NCBI RefSeq assembly: GCF_011764565.1
Contig: NZ_AP022871.1
Location: forward strand, 7,254,320 to 7,318,319
Direction of reading: 5' to 3'
Source of the DNA: Phytohabitans suffuscus
Lineage (GTDB): Bacteria; Actinomycetota; Actinomycetes; Mycobacteriales; Micromonosporaceae
DNA length: 64,000 nt
This document shows positions 36,545-45,004 of the stretch, in pieces (within the stretch, counting starts at the first letter, position 1; the number at the start of each line of letters is the position of its first letter). A program made the position numbers and the translations under genes. The notes beneath the pieces were generated by a model, which worked only from the letters and a program-made list of their open reading frames with translations, searched no databases and was not told the origin of the DNA.

Positions 36545-38338
36545 GTGTCCACGGTGCCGGAGCAGTGGGTGGCGGCGCTGACGGAGTTGGGGATCGTCGC
36601 CGGTTCGCTCGCCGGGTTCGCGGTCGCCTTCGGCCTGGCGCTGCTGGTGACCCGGCCGCCCGCACCGCGACCCGCGCCGGGCGGCGGCGAGCCCGGGACC
36701 GAGCCGCCCGCTGTCGCCGGCTTCGTCGTGTCGGGCTGGCGGGTCACCGGGGACGCCGTGGCGGGGACGCTGCTGGACCTCGCCGCCCGCGGCCAGGTCG
36801 AGCTGCGCCAGCCGGGGGCCGACCCGGCCCGGACGGCGGTCGCGGTGCTGCCGGCGGACCGTCGCGGGCTGCTCCCGTACGAGCGACGGGTGCTGGACCG
36901 GATCGGCGAGGTGGCGGCCGGCGGCCCGGCCGCCCTGCTCGCGTTGCCGTTCCGGGACCGGCGGGAGTCCCGCGTGTGGTGGCGGCGGCTGCGGCGGGAG
37001 GTGGCCGCCGACGCCCGTGCGCGCGGGCTGTCCAGGCGGCGCTTCGGCCTCGGCGTCCGGTCGGCGCTCACGGTTGTCGCGGCGTTCGCGGCTATCGGCG
37101 TCGGCCACGCCGTGATCCGGTACGTCGAGCGCACATCCGGCACCGACGGCGGCGCCGAGGCGGGCATCACGGCACTCGTCGCCGCGTTCGTCGGGCTGAC
37201 CGTGCTGACCCGGCGGGACGTCGGCGAGCGGGACACCGAAGCCGGCCGTGCCGCCGCCGCGCGGTGGTCGGCGGTCCGGGAGTCATCGCGTGCCTTCGCC
37301 CAGCTGCCGCCGGCCGCGGTAGCGGTCCACCAGCGCCGGCTCGCCTACGCCGCCGCGCTGGGGGTAGCCCGGTCCACGACCCAGGTGATCGACTTCGGGA
37401 TGAGCAGCCGACGCCGGGTCTGGTCGTCGTACGGCGGCTCGTGGCGGCTCGTCCGCGTCCACTATCCACGGCGCGGCCGGTACGGCCTGAAAACCCGCAC
37501 GCTGCTGGGACGTGGCTGCTTCGCGCTCGCCGCCGGCATCGCCCTGGTCGTGGCTCCCACCCAGCTGGGGTACGTCGCCGGGGTCAGCCCCGGCTGGCTG
37601 CCCGCGCTCCCGGGCGCCGGCGCGCTGCTGGCCGTCATCGGCACGCACACGGTGCTGCGGACGCTCGTCGACACGTTCACCGCGCGGACGGTGACCGGGC
37701 AGGTGCTCTGGCGCCAGCTCTGGCGCACCCACTCGCCGACCAGCCAGAACCGGCACCCCTACCTGTACCACCTCGCGGTGGACGACGGCCGGTCCGAACG
37801 CACGACCGCGTGGGTGCTGCCGGCGTACTTCGGCGACGGCTGCCGCCCCGGCGACACCGTCACCGTGACCGTGCGGCCCTGGTCGCGGCGCGTGCTCGAC
37901 CTGCACCGCGAGCCCCGCCCCGAGCCGGCGGCACCCGCTGCCGCGACAGGACCCGCCCCGGATCGGCGCCTGCGGTTCGCGCTCGACGCGCGGGACGTCG
38001 CCGCCGCCCTCGGCCTGCCCGATCCGGCCCGCCTGACCGCCGTCCCCGGTGCGTCGGGCGTCACCGAGTACGTCACCGGCGACGGTGCCCGGCCGTTGCT
38101 CGTCATCCAGGTCGCCACCGGCGCCTTCGCCGACGTCGGATGGCGCGTGGCGAGCCGGGGTACGCCGGTCGCCGGCACGCCGGACGCCTACGTCAACGCC
38201 GACCGCGCGGCGGTGCGCCGTGGGGACACGACGGTCCTGCTCCGCGCGGGCGGACCGGCCATCGCGCCGCAGGCCCTGGCCGGCCTCGCGCGCCTTGTCG
38301 CAGCCCAGCTCGAACCGCACACCGTGAGGACGGCATGA
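36545..38338 (+). CDS. multi-pass membrane protein of the secretion-like cluster (DUF2207-like)
   Basis: 597 residues from GTG 36545 (GAGGAGGTG upstream), 10 bp after the ATPase. N-terminal helix (LGIVAGSLAGFAVAFGLALLV), then a soluble motif DAVAGTLLDLAARGQVELRQ that resembles DUF2207 proteins. Two helices lie near 160-210 and two near 320-370. A large C-terminal cytoplasmic region has beta-rich parts (RPLLVIQVATGAFADVGWRV). It may serve as a channel or scaffold partner, since no EccB, EccD or EccE gene is present. Assignment by position. Confidence 0.65.
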   Translation: MSTVPEQWVAALTELGIVAGSLAGFAVAFGLALLVTRPPAPRPAPGGGEPGTEPPAVAGFVVSGWRVTGDAVAGTLLDLAARGQVELRQPGADPARTAVAVLPADRRGLLPYERRVLDRIGEVAAGGPAALLALPFRDRRESRVWWRRLRREVAADARARGLSRRRFGLGVRSALTVVAAFAAIGVGHAVIRYVERTSGTDGGAEAGITALVAAFVGLTVLTRRDVGERDTEAGRAAAARWSAVRESSRAFAQLPPAAVAVHQRRLAYAAALGVARSTTQVIDFGMSSRRRVWSSYGGSWRLVRVHYPRRGRYGLKTRTLLGRGCFALAAGIALVVAPTQLGYVAGVSPGWLPALPGAGALLAVIGTHTVLRTLVDTFTARTVTGQVLWRQLWRTHSPTSQNRHPYLYHLAVDDGRSERTTAWVLPAYFGDGCRPGDTVTVTVRPWSRRVLDLHREPRPEPAAPAAATGPAPDRRLRFALDARDVAAALGLPDPARLTAVPGASGVTEYVTGDGARPLLVIQVATGAFADVGWRVASRGTPVAGTPDAYVNADRAAVRRGDTTVLLRAGGPAIAPQALAGLARLVAAQLEPHTVRTA

Positions 38339-39195
38339 CCGGGATCGACCCGCTGACCGGGCTGCCGGCGCTCACGCTCAGCAACGCCGAGTTCGCCGCG
38401 CTCGCCCGGGCGCTGGGGGAGCCCGCACCCGACCGGATCGCGGGCGCCACCACCGACCGCCCTCGCGACGTCGAGGCGCGCCTGCTGGAGCGTGGCGTGG
38501 TGGTATCCGGCACCGCGCCGCGCGTGGCGGTGACCGCCGCACGGCTCGTGCGGATAGTGTGCCGCCCGTTCATCCGAACCCGGATCCGGCTCATCGCGCC
38601 GGGCAGGCCGCCGGTGGCCGTCCACGTCGCGTCGGTGCCCGAGGCATCGATCGGCTGCGTCGAGGACGGCACCACAGTCCACTATGTACCGTTCGGCACC
38701 GAGCAGCTGATCGACTATCTCGCCCTGGCCGCGGAGCTCACCGAACCGGCCGGCACAGGCCCGCCCGGCGCCGAGGTCCCGATCGCCCTGCCGGTGCTGC
38801 GGGCCGCCGTCCAGGATGGACGGTCCGGTGCCGCCGACCGGCTGCGGGCGGCGGGACTCACGCCCACCGACGCGGCCGGACTCGGCGCGGCACTGTCCAG
38901 CGGCAGCTGGGGCAGCCTCAGCGTCCGCTACCGCGCGGGCGCCGGCCGGGTCAGCGGCGGCGAGATCGCCTGGGCGGGCGAGCGGTCCGGCCGTTGGCAG
39001 GTCCCGGCGGCCCTGTTCCCGGCGGCCCTGCTCCCACCGGCCGAACCGGCTGAGACGGCGGCGCCTCGCGACGCCGGCGGCGACCTGACGGTCACCGTCC
39101 AGCCGGTGACAGCCGCCGGCCTGCTCGCCGAGGCCGTCTCGGTGCTGCCCGGTCCCGGTCCCGGTTGCGACGAAGCCACCGGCAGCGGCGGATGA
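38335..39195 (+). CDS. EspG-like secretion-associated protein (tentative)
   Basis: 286 residues, ATGA overlap with the membrane protein gene. N-terminal LTLSNAEFAALARALGEPA followed by a mixed alpha/beta body (RDVEARLLERGVVVSG, IRLIAPGRPPVAVHVASVPE, DGTTVHYVPFGTEQL) and a C-terminal ligand-like part (SVRYRAGAGRVSGGEIAWAG). The order and strand pattern recall ESX EspG chaperones that bind secreted WXG/PE-PPE proteins, but I see no diagnostic residue. No signal peptide or membrane helix. Confidence 0.55.
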   Translation: MTGIDPLTGLPALTLSNAEFAALARALGEPAPDRIAGATTDRPRDVEARLLERGVVVSGTAPRVAVTAARLVRIVCRPFIRTRIRLIAPGRPPVAVHVASVPEASIGCVEDGTTVHYVPFGTEQLIDYLALAAELTEPAGTGPPGAEVPIALPVLRAAVQDGRSGAADRLRAAGLTPTDAAGLGAALSSGSWGSLSVRYRAGAGRVSGGEIAWAGERSGRWQVPAALFPAALLPPAEPAETAAPRDAGGDLTVTVQPVTAAGLLAEAVSVLPGPGPGCDEATGSGG

Positions 39196-39228
39196 ACGAC
39201 CGCACCCACCACGGAAGGAGAGACAGCC

Positions 39229-39492
39229 ATGCCCACCATCGGCGGTGAACTCGACCAGCTCGCGGCCCTCAAGGCGACCTTCGACAGGCAGTCCGGAATG
39301 GTCGCCGACGTGCTGACAAGCCTCCGCAGCCAGCTCGGCAACACGTACTGGGAGGGGCCGGCGGCGGCCCGTTTCCGGGAGGCGTGGCAGAGCGACTTCG
39401 AGCCGATGCTGCAGCGCCTCCAGCAGCAGCTCGGCGAAGCCGCCACCGAGATCGCCAGGCGGCGCGACGCGCTGCTCAAGGCCGGCTCCTGA
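39229..39492 (+). CDS. WXG100-family protein (ESAT-6-like)
   Basis: 87 residues, GGAAGGAGAGACAGCC before the ATG. Two-helix hairpin: ELDQLAALKATFDRQSGMVA..., turn with the WXG-type motif NTYWEGPAAARFREAW, then the second helix through ARRRDALLKAG. Length and motif are typical of type VII secretion substrates. It is immediately followed by another small helical protein, as in ESX substrate pairs. Confidence 0.9.
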   Translation: MPTIGGELDQLAALKATFDRQSGMVADVLTSLRSQLGNTYWEGPAAARFREAWQSDFEPMLQRLQQQLGEAATEIARRRDALLKAGS

Positions 39493-39514
39493 CGCCGCGC
39501 CACGGCAGGCGACG

Positions 39515-39835
39515 ATGACGCAGGACGCGGCCCGCCTGGAGGAGCTCGCGCGGCTGCTGTTACGCCGGGCCGACGACCTCCACCACGTCGGCCAGGAGAT
39601 CGTCCGCCACGGCGACAACGCCCAGTGGCGGTGCGCGAAGGCGACCCGGTTCCGCGAGGCGACCCGCGGCAGACGTACCGAGGCGACCCGCCTGGCCACC
39701 GAGATGCGTGACCTGGGCCGGCTGCTGCGCGCCCGCGGCCAAGCCGCCACGGCCGCGACCGGCGGCACGGCCGCCCCGGCGCCGGCGCCCGCCCCGGCCC
39801 CCGCCCCGGCTCCGGCCCCACGCCCAGGGGGATGA
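39515..39835 (+). CDS. WXG100-like protein with Ala-Pro tail
   Basis: 106 residues. Helix 1 ARLEELARLLLRRADDLHHV, turn with W in NAQWRCAKATRFREA (Trp-Arg-Cys in place of WXG), helix 2 TEATRLATEMRDLGRLLRARG. A tail of alternating Ala-Pro (codons GCC/CCG/GCG) follows. It is probably the partner of the preceding WXG100 protein. The tail may span cell wall or be a slippage-prone repeat. Confidence 0.75.
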   Translation: MTQDAARLEELARLLLRRADDLHHVGQEIVRHGDNAQWRCAKATRFREATRGRRTEATRLATEMRDLGRLLRARGQAATAATGGTAAPAPAPAPAPAPAPAPRPGG

Positions 39836-39836
39836 G

Positions 39837-41881
39837 ATGACCGAGCGCATCATCATCAGCACGGACGACCTTCGCGAGGTCGCCCGCATCCTGCAGGGCG
39901 CGGTCGCCCAGCTCAGCGACATCAAGCTGGACGTGCTGCGGGCCAGCGCCGATCTCGCCGACGACCATCTCGTCTACGGGCGGATGCGCCAGCTCCTGGC
40001 CGGGATCGAGCACCTGGGCGGCGCGGTCACCGCGGACCAGGCGCAACTCGCCGGTGAGGTGCTCGCCCTGGAAGCCGACGAGGGCGCGCCCCCCGCCACG
40101 ACGACGGCTATCCAGCCCGGCTCCGCGAGCCGGATCGACCTGCGGGCTATGCCACTGTGGTACCGCCTCCAGCACATCGGCGTGTACGACTTCACGTCGC
40201 CGCAGCCCTGGGACCACCAGTGGGTCAACCGGGACGGGACCATGCCGCCCCAGCCGACGGTGGCGGCGGCGGCCGGGTTCGGCGTGGCCTGGGAGGCGCG
40301 TGGCAGCTTCGACAACGGCACCGTCTCCGGCTCCGGCCGGGCCAGCACCTCGGCGAGCGGCTGGGTGTACGGCGAGGCCGAAGGCGGGCGGGACGCGGAC
40401 GGCAACTATCACGGATCGGCCCGCGCGGGTGCCGGCGGCGAGATCACCGCACACCTTGAGGGGCAGATCACGGCAGGCCCGGTGAGCGCGTCCGGGGAGG
40501 CCGACGCCAGACTCGCGGCGGCCGCGCGGGCAGAGGCCGCCGGCTCCATCGGACCGGACGGCATAGCCGGCTCCGCCAGCGCCGAGGCCGAGGTGAGCGC
40601 CGACGTCAGGGCGGCCGGCCAGATCGGCATCGACGGTGTCGGCGGGATCGCCGGCGAGGCCGAGGCGTCGGCGCACGCCCGCGCCCACGCGGGCGGCGAC
40701 TTCGGCGTCGGCGCCGACGGGCTGGCCGGTGGCGTCAACGCCGGCGCCATCACCGGAGCGTCGGCCGGCGCCAGCTACGCCGCCGACGGCCCGGCCGGCA
40801 CCGAGGTCGGCGTCGGCGCCAACGTCAAGACCGGGGTGGGGGTCGAGTTCAGCGCCGACGGCGAGCTGAGCTGGGAACGGGTCGGCATCTCCCTCGACGT
40901 CGGAGCCGCCCTGGGCATCGGTGTCGGCATCTCGCTCGACCTGTCGATATCGCCGGCCGGCATCATCGGGGCCATCGGCGACTCCATCACCTGGGTGGCG
41001 GGCGCGGTCACCGACGTGGGCGAGGCCATCGGCGACTTCTTCGACCCGCCCAAGCCCGGCGCACTCCTGGAGGACGCCGGCATCGACTCCCCACCCCCGC
41101 CGCCCACGCCGCGGCAGGCGTGGTGTCGGCTTCGCTCGGTGCCGGCCTTGAGCCCAGCGCCGTGTCGGCTTCGCTCGGTGCCGGCCCGGAACCCAGCGCC
41201 GTGTCGGCATCGATTGGTGCCGGCCCGGAACCCAGCGCGGTATCGGCTTCCGCCGGCGTTGGTCCTGAGACCGGTGTGGCATCGGCTTCGGCTGGTGCTG
41301 GTCCTGAGACCGGTGTGGCATCGGCTTCGGCTGGTGCTGGTCCTGAGACCGGTGTGGCATCGGCTTCGGCAGGTGCTGGTCCTGAGGCCGGTACGGTGTC
41401 GGCTGGTCTTGAGGCCGGTGCGGCGGCGGCCTCGGCAGGCGCTGTCACGGGCGGTGCGGGTGCGGGCCCGGCCGTTCCCGGTACCGTCACCGGCGGCGTC
41501 GACGCGGGCGTCCTCGGTGCCGCCCCCGAAGGGGTGAGCGCCTATGCCGGTGCTGTCGCGGCCGACGCCGGCGCCGCTGTGACCGGCGCCGTGGAAGCCA
41601 CGACGCGGAGCGTCGCCGGTGCCGCGGAAGCCACTGCACCGAGCGTCGCCGGTGCCGCGGAAGCCGTGGCGGGCAGGGCGGAGGCCACCGCGCAGGCCAC
41701 CGTGCAGGCGTTCGCGGCGGTCCTGCCGGAGCCGGCGAGCCTCGCCCAGCTGTCCGACGCGCTGCGCTGGGTCCTGGACCGGGGGGCGGTGGCCGTCCCG
41801 GCCGCCCTGACGTTCGTGACCCCCTCGGCAGCGGCCGAGCAGGCCGTGGCCGCTGCCGCCGCCTTCTTCCGACCGGAGTGA
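39837..41881 (+). CDS. large Ala/Gly repeat protein, likely secreted substrate, one frame break
   Basis: About 681 residues when one C is added to the run at 41089-41092. Residues 1-90 are a WXG-like helical region (DDLREVARILQGAVAQLSDI). Residues about 130-430 carry repeated Ala/Gly motifs (SASGEADARLAAAARAEA, GSIGPDGIAGSASAEAEVSA, VGVGANVKTGVGVEF). Then come seven tandem 13-residue units (VSASLGAGPEPSA type) and further Ala-rich repeats ending VAAAAAFFRPE. Fused substrate-like N-terminus plus low-complexity body suggests a secreted effector or wall protein. Only 1 bp separates it from the WXG100-like gene. Confidence 0.7.
41123..41400 (+). repeat. tandem 39-bp repeats in the Ala/Gly protein
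   Basis: About seven units of roughly 13 codons each (VSASxGAGPExxx). Middle units are nearly identical at DNA level (CATCGGCTTCGGCTGGTGCT recurring), which implies recent expansion by slippage or unequal exchange. Confidence 0.8.
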
Positions 41882-42393
41882 TCGACGATGACCTCACCCA
41901 CCACACTGTCGGGAGCGCCGGCATGGAACTGACCTACCCGAATGAGCACACGCCGCTGCCGGTCACGTTCCGCCTCAGGCTGGCCAGCGGCTGGCAGCCA
42001 CGCCCGCACGCGACGGCCGCCGCCTGCGCGGTGGACAGCCGCTCGCCGAAGGAGTTCGCGGTCAACCTCGTCGTGCTCGTCACCCGGGTGCTCGCCGACA
42101 CCAGCCTGGCCGAGCTGGTCCGGGCGATCCACGAGTCGCCGCAGACGAGCGGGCTCGACCCGAGCGTCCAGGGGCCCACCCCGGACCGGATCGGCGGGTA
42201 CGACGCCCTGCTGTCGGTCCTCACCTTCACCAAGGAGCTGCCACTCTTCCAGGCGCAGGCCGCCGTGCTCGTGCCCAGGGGCGGGCAGGCGCGCGATCTC
42301 GTCCACCTCTACGCGACCTGCCCCGCCGCGGTCGCCAAGCAGTACGCGACAGCGTTCCGCGCGATGTTCGCCACGCTGACCATCGGCGCCTAA
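41878..42393 (+). CDS. LpqN-like protein at the end of the secretion cluster
   Basis: 171 residues from GTG 41878 (overlapping the previous stop as GTGA); an ATG at 41923 with GGGAG upstream may be the true start, giving 156 residues. Strand pattern MELTYPNEHTPLPVTFRLRLASGWQ, DALLSVLTFTKELPLF and LVHLYATCPAAVAKQYATAFRAMFATL is like LpqN/LpqT and DUF1795 proteins. No signal peptide, so it is probably cytoplasmic. Role in the cluster unknown. Confidence 0.6.
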   Translation: MIDDDLTHHTVGSAGMELTYPNEHTPLPVTFRLRLASGWQPRPHATAAACAVDSRSPKEFAVNLVVLVTRVLADTSLAELVRAIHESPQTSGLDPSVQGPTPDRIGGYDALLSVLTFTKELPLFQAQAAVLVPRGGQARDLVHLYATCPAAVAKQYATAFRAMFATLTIGA

Positions 42394-42489
42394 CTCGATC
42401 TTCAAGTGCGCCACGAGCGTGGCCAGGGCCTGTATCAAAGAGTTCGTCGGTGCGAGCCGGAGTCCAGGTGGCGTCAGGTGGTGGCGGTT

Positions 42490-43542
42490 TCAGGCCCTTG
42501 CCGGTAGCCGGCGTAGCGCTCGGTTGGCCAGTGTGGCCAGGGTTACCGCGACGGCCAGGACGGCGCCGGTCTCGAGGATGCCGAGTGTCAGTAGGGTCGA
42601 TCGTTGTGCGTCGGGCGCGGCGTGGACGTAGTCGGTCAGGGTCAGCGTCCGCAGGCTCAGGATGGCTGCGGCGAGTAGGGCGAGTGCCAGTGACCAGGAT
42701 GGTGTGCGGCGTTTCCATCCGGCTAGGTGTGTTGTCGCTGCGATTACCAGGGCGAGGCAGCATATCGCCGGCCAGTCCAGCAGCGGGAAGGTGTGCGGGT
42801 CGGTCGGTTGGGTGAGCGGCAGGCCCGCTTGGATGGTGATGCCGATGGCCAGCGCGAGCAGCCACGGCCGCCGCCGTGGCGGTGGGGCGTCGCGGTGGAA
42901 CGCCAGCAGTGCCAGTACCAGGGCCACGTCGAACATGGCGTAGGCGACGGTTGAGATGGTGAGTGGCTGGAGATGGTCCAGTACCAGCGCGGCACCGGCG
43001 GTCACGACGGCCAGCACCGCGAGGAGTTGGCATACACGCCGCTGGCCGAACAGCAGCGCGAGGTATGCCGGTAGCCAGATGAGGCTGGCGATGGTGGCCG
43101 CCCGAAACGACGGGGTGTGCAGCACATAGTCCGCTTCCGGTATGGGCGCCGGCAGCCAGGGTGCCCGGCCGGTGAGCCACAGCAGGTTTGTCAGGCTGCC
43201 GGTGACCGATGTCGCGGACCCGAGCAAGCCGATCAGGGCCGCCAGCCGGACCGCGTCGCCCCAGACGACGTTGCGCGGCGGTGCGCCCGTGCCACCCAGA
43301 CGCATCCGCCAGCCGGGAACGCGTAGCCGGACCGCCAGCGCCGCCACGCTGGCCACCTCCGGCCAGCTCGGACGGCCGTAGTCGGCGAGGTAGTCGGCCT
43401 GCTCAGGGTCGTCGGTGTGCATGCTGGCCAGGAAGGTGGTGACCATCTCCTCCTGCCACATCTCGCGGTAGGCGGCGGGCAGCAGCCGCAGCAGCAGCCG
43501 GTAGCGCTGCTCCAGCCGGCTCATCGAGCTCTGCCCGCTCAT
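42490..43542 (-). CDS. multi-pass membrane protein paired with PadR regulator
   Basis: 350 residues from ATG 43542, overlapping the PadR stop (ATGA). Cytoplasmic N-terminal helix LEQRYRLLLRLLPAAYREMWQEEMV, then about eight transmembrane helices (LIGLLGSATSVTGSLTNLLWLTG; ICCLALVIAATTHLAG; LLTLGILETGAVLAVAVTLATLA). A PadR-regulated membrane protein with this N-terminal helix is a common actinobacterial pairing, sometimes named permease prefix domain protein. Substrate or partner unknown. Confidence 0.75.
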   Translation of the reverse strand: MSGQSSMSRLEQRYRLLLRLLPAAYREMWQEEMVTTFLASMHTDDPEQADYLADYGRPSWPEVASVAALAVRLRVPGWRMRLGGTGAPPRNVVWGDAVRLAALIGLLGSATSVTGSLTNLLWLTGRAPWLPAPIPEADYVLHTPSFRAATIASLIWLPAYLALLFGQRRVCQLLAVLAVVTAGAALVLDHLQPLTISTVAYAMFDVALVLALLAFHRDAPPPRRRPWLLALAIGITIQAGLPLTQPTDPHTFPLLDWPAICCLALVIAATTHLAGWKRRTPSWSLALALLAAAILSLRTLTLTDYVHAAPDAQRSTLLTLGILETGAVLAVAVTLATLANRALRRLPARA

Positions 43543-43882
43543 GCCGGGCCCGCCTGCTGGGCCGGGCGCAGGGCACGCAGCCGCTGGCTGGCGATCCGGG
43601 CGTTGACCGCCTGGCGTTGCACCTCCGCGGCCAGGCAGCGCCCACCCGACTCGGTCAACCGGAAATACCGGCGCAGCCGCCCCGCTCCACCTCCTCACGA
43701 TCCAACTCGACCAAAGCCTCACCCACCAGCCGGTCCAGCACCCCATACAAGGTGCCGACCTTCAACCGGACCCGGCCCTCCGACAACTCGGCCACAGCAC
43801 CCACGATCCCGTAACCGTGGCGCGGCCCATCCACGAGCGCGGTCAAGATGAAGAACGCCGGCTCCGTCATCGCTTTCGACAC
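43539..43882 (-). CDS. PadR-family transcriptional regulator, one frame break
   Basis: About 114 residues once one base is added to the 4-base run at 43680-43683. First part MTEPAFFILTALVDGPRHGYGIVG ... GTLYGVLDRLVGEALVELDRE is the winged helix of PadR. After the repair it continues RGRLRRYFRLTESGGRCLAAEV, the conserved wing end, and ends at TGA 43541-43539. The start is GTG 43882 or ATG 43870. With TATAAT at 43894-43889 the mRNA appears leaderless. It should repress its own two-gene operon. Confidence 0.8.
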
Positions 43883-43888
43883 CCACCC

Positions 43889-43914
43889 ATTATATCGACA
43901 GGCAGGATATCCTG
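43889..43914 (-). promoter_or_regulatory. leaderless promoter and palindromic operator of the PadR operon
   Basis: On the minus strand TATAAT lies at 43894-43889, only 6 nt before the GTG at 43882, placing the transcription start at the start codon. The perfect 12-base palindrome CAGGATATCCTG at 43903-43914 sits just upstream, where a repressor would block polymerase. Confidence 0.6.
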
Positions 43915-44021
43915 GGAAGGCGACTATTGGTCACGTAGCGTTGCGTTCTGAGTCATCAGCCGATCGGATGACCGACGGCGATGATCGGCTATTTCCATGT
44001 GCGACGGACACCCCGCGACGC

Positions 44022-44024
44022 TTA
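44022..44024. repeat. TTA target-site duplication, left of IS copy 2
   Basis: TTA at 44022-44024 and again at 44992-44994 flanks the second element, showing that it too inserted independently. Confidence 0.8.
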
Positions 44025-44991
44025 GAGGCCGCGCAAATAGGTCGGTGAGGGACGGGCGGGGTAGAAGACGGGCACGAGGCATCCGCGATCATGAAGGTTC
44101 CTACACCGAGTGATCACTGGAACGCCTGTGCCCGCTGTCCCATCATGGCTGAGCGACCCCTTGTGGGACCAGTTCGCCGCGCTGCTGCCCCACGGCCTGC
44201 CACTGACCCCACCCACCCGCTGGGCTGTCACCGCCGCCGCATCACCGACCGGATCGTGTTCGACAAACTCCTGCAAGTACTCCGGTTCGGCTGCTCCTAC
44301 GAAGGCATCGCCGACACCACCTGCTCAGCCACCACGATCCGCAACCGCCGCGACGAATGGATCAGCCTCGGCGTGTTCACCCAGCTCAAAACCATCGTGC
44401 TGGACGCCTACGACCGCATGGTCGGACTCCTGCTCGACGACCTGGCCATCGACGGCTGCATCACCAAAGCGCCCGGCGGCGGCGAGATCGCCGGCCGCTC
44501 CCCGGTCGACCGCGGCAAACAAGGCATGAAACGCTCGGTCATGGTCGAAGCCCGCGGGATCCCCTCGGCCGGGTCCTGGCCGGCGCCAACCGACACGACA
44601 GCCCACTGCTGGAATCCACCCTGGACCGGCTCGACGACCTCGGCCCGCTGCCCGACACCATCACCGTGCACCTGGACGCCGGCTACGACTCAGCCGCCAG
44701 CCGCACCCTGCTCGCCAGCCGCGGACTCACCGCCGAGATCGCCGCCAAAGGCGTCAAAGCCCCCATCCAGGCCACCCGCCGCTGGCACGTCGAACGCACC
44801 AACGCCTGGCACAACGCCTTCAACCGGCTCCAACGCTGCTACGAACGCAAAGAACGCGTCATCGACGCCCTCTTCGACCTCGCCGACGCCATCATCACGC
44901 TCCGTAGCCTGATCCGGCAGGCGTGGACCCTGTACCGGTGGGACAACCGCCCCACCCGCCGCCCATGATCATGACCTATCCGCGCGACCCC
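44025..44991 (+). mobile_element. IS5-family insertion sequence, copy 2
   Basis: 967 bp, one base shorter than copy 1 (a 5-base run is 4 bases at 44561-44564). Ends GAGGCCGCGCAAATAGGTC and, reversed, GGGGTCGCGCGGATAGGTC. It is oriented opposite to copy 1, so the 43 kb between could invert by recombination. Its right end is 14 bp before the ATG of the VOC gene and just before that gene's ribosome site. Confidence 0.93.
44110..44968 (+). CDS. IS5-family transposase (copy 2), two apparent frameshifts
   Basis: Same protein as copy 1. The first break, at the C run 44188-44191, is shared with copy 1. A second one at 44561-44564 lacks a C that copy 1 retains, moving the frame after KRSVMVEARGIP. 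The catalytic region (HLDAGYDS, WHVERTNAW) is therefore in a different frame. If the sequence is right, this copy is inactive; if it is a base-calling error, both copies would be equal. Confidence 0.85.
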
Positions 44992-45004
44992 TTAGGAAGG
45001 AGGC

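Noticed and set aside
558..44991. Composite transposon bounded by the two IS copies
   Set aside because: The segment is 43 kb and each IS has its own TTA duplication; no shared outer duplication was found.
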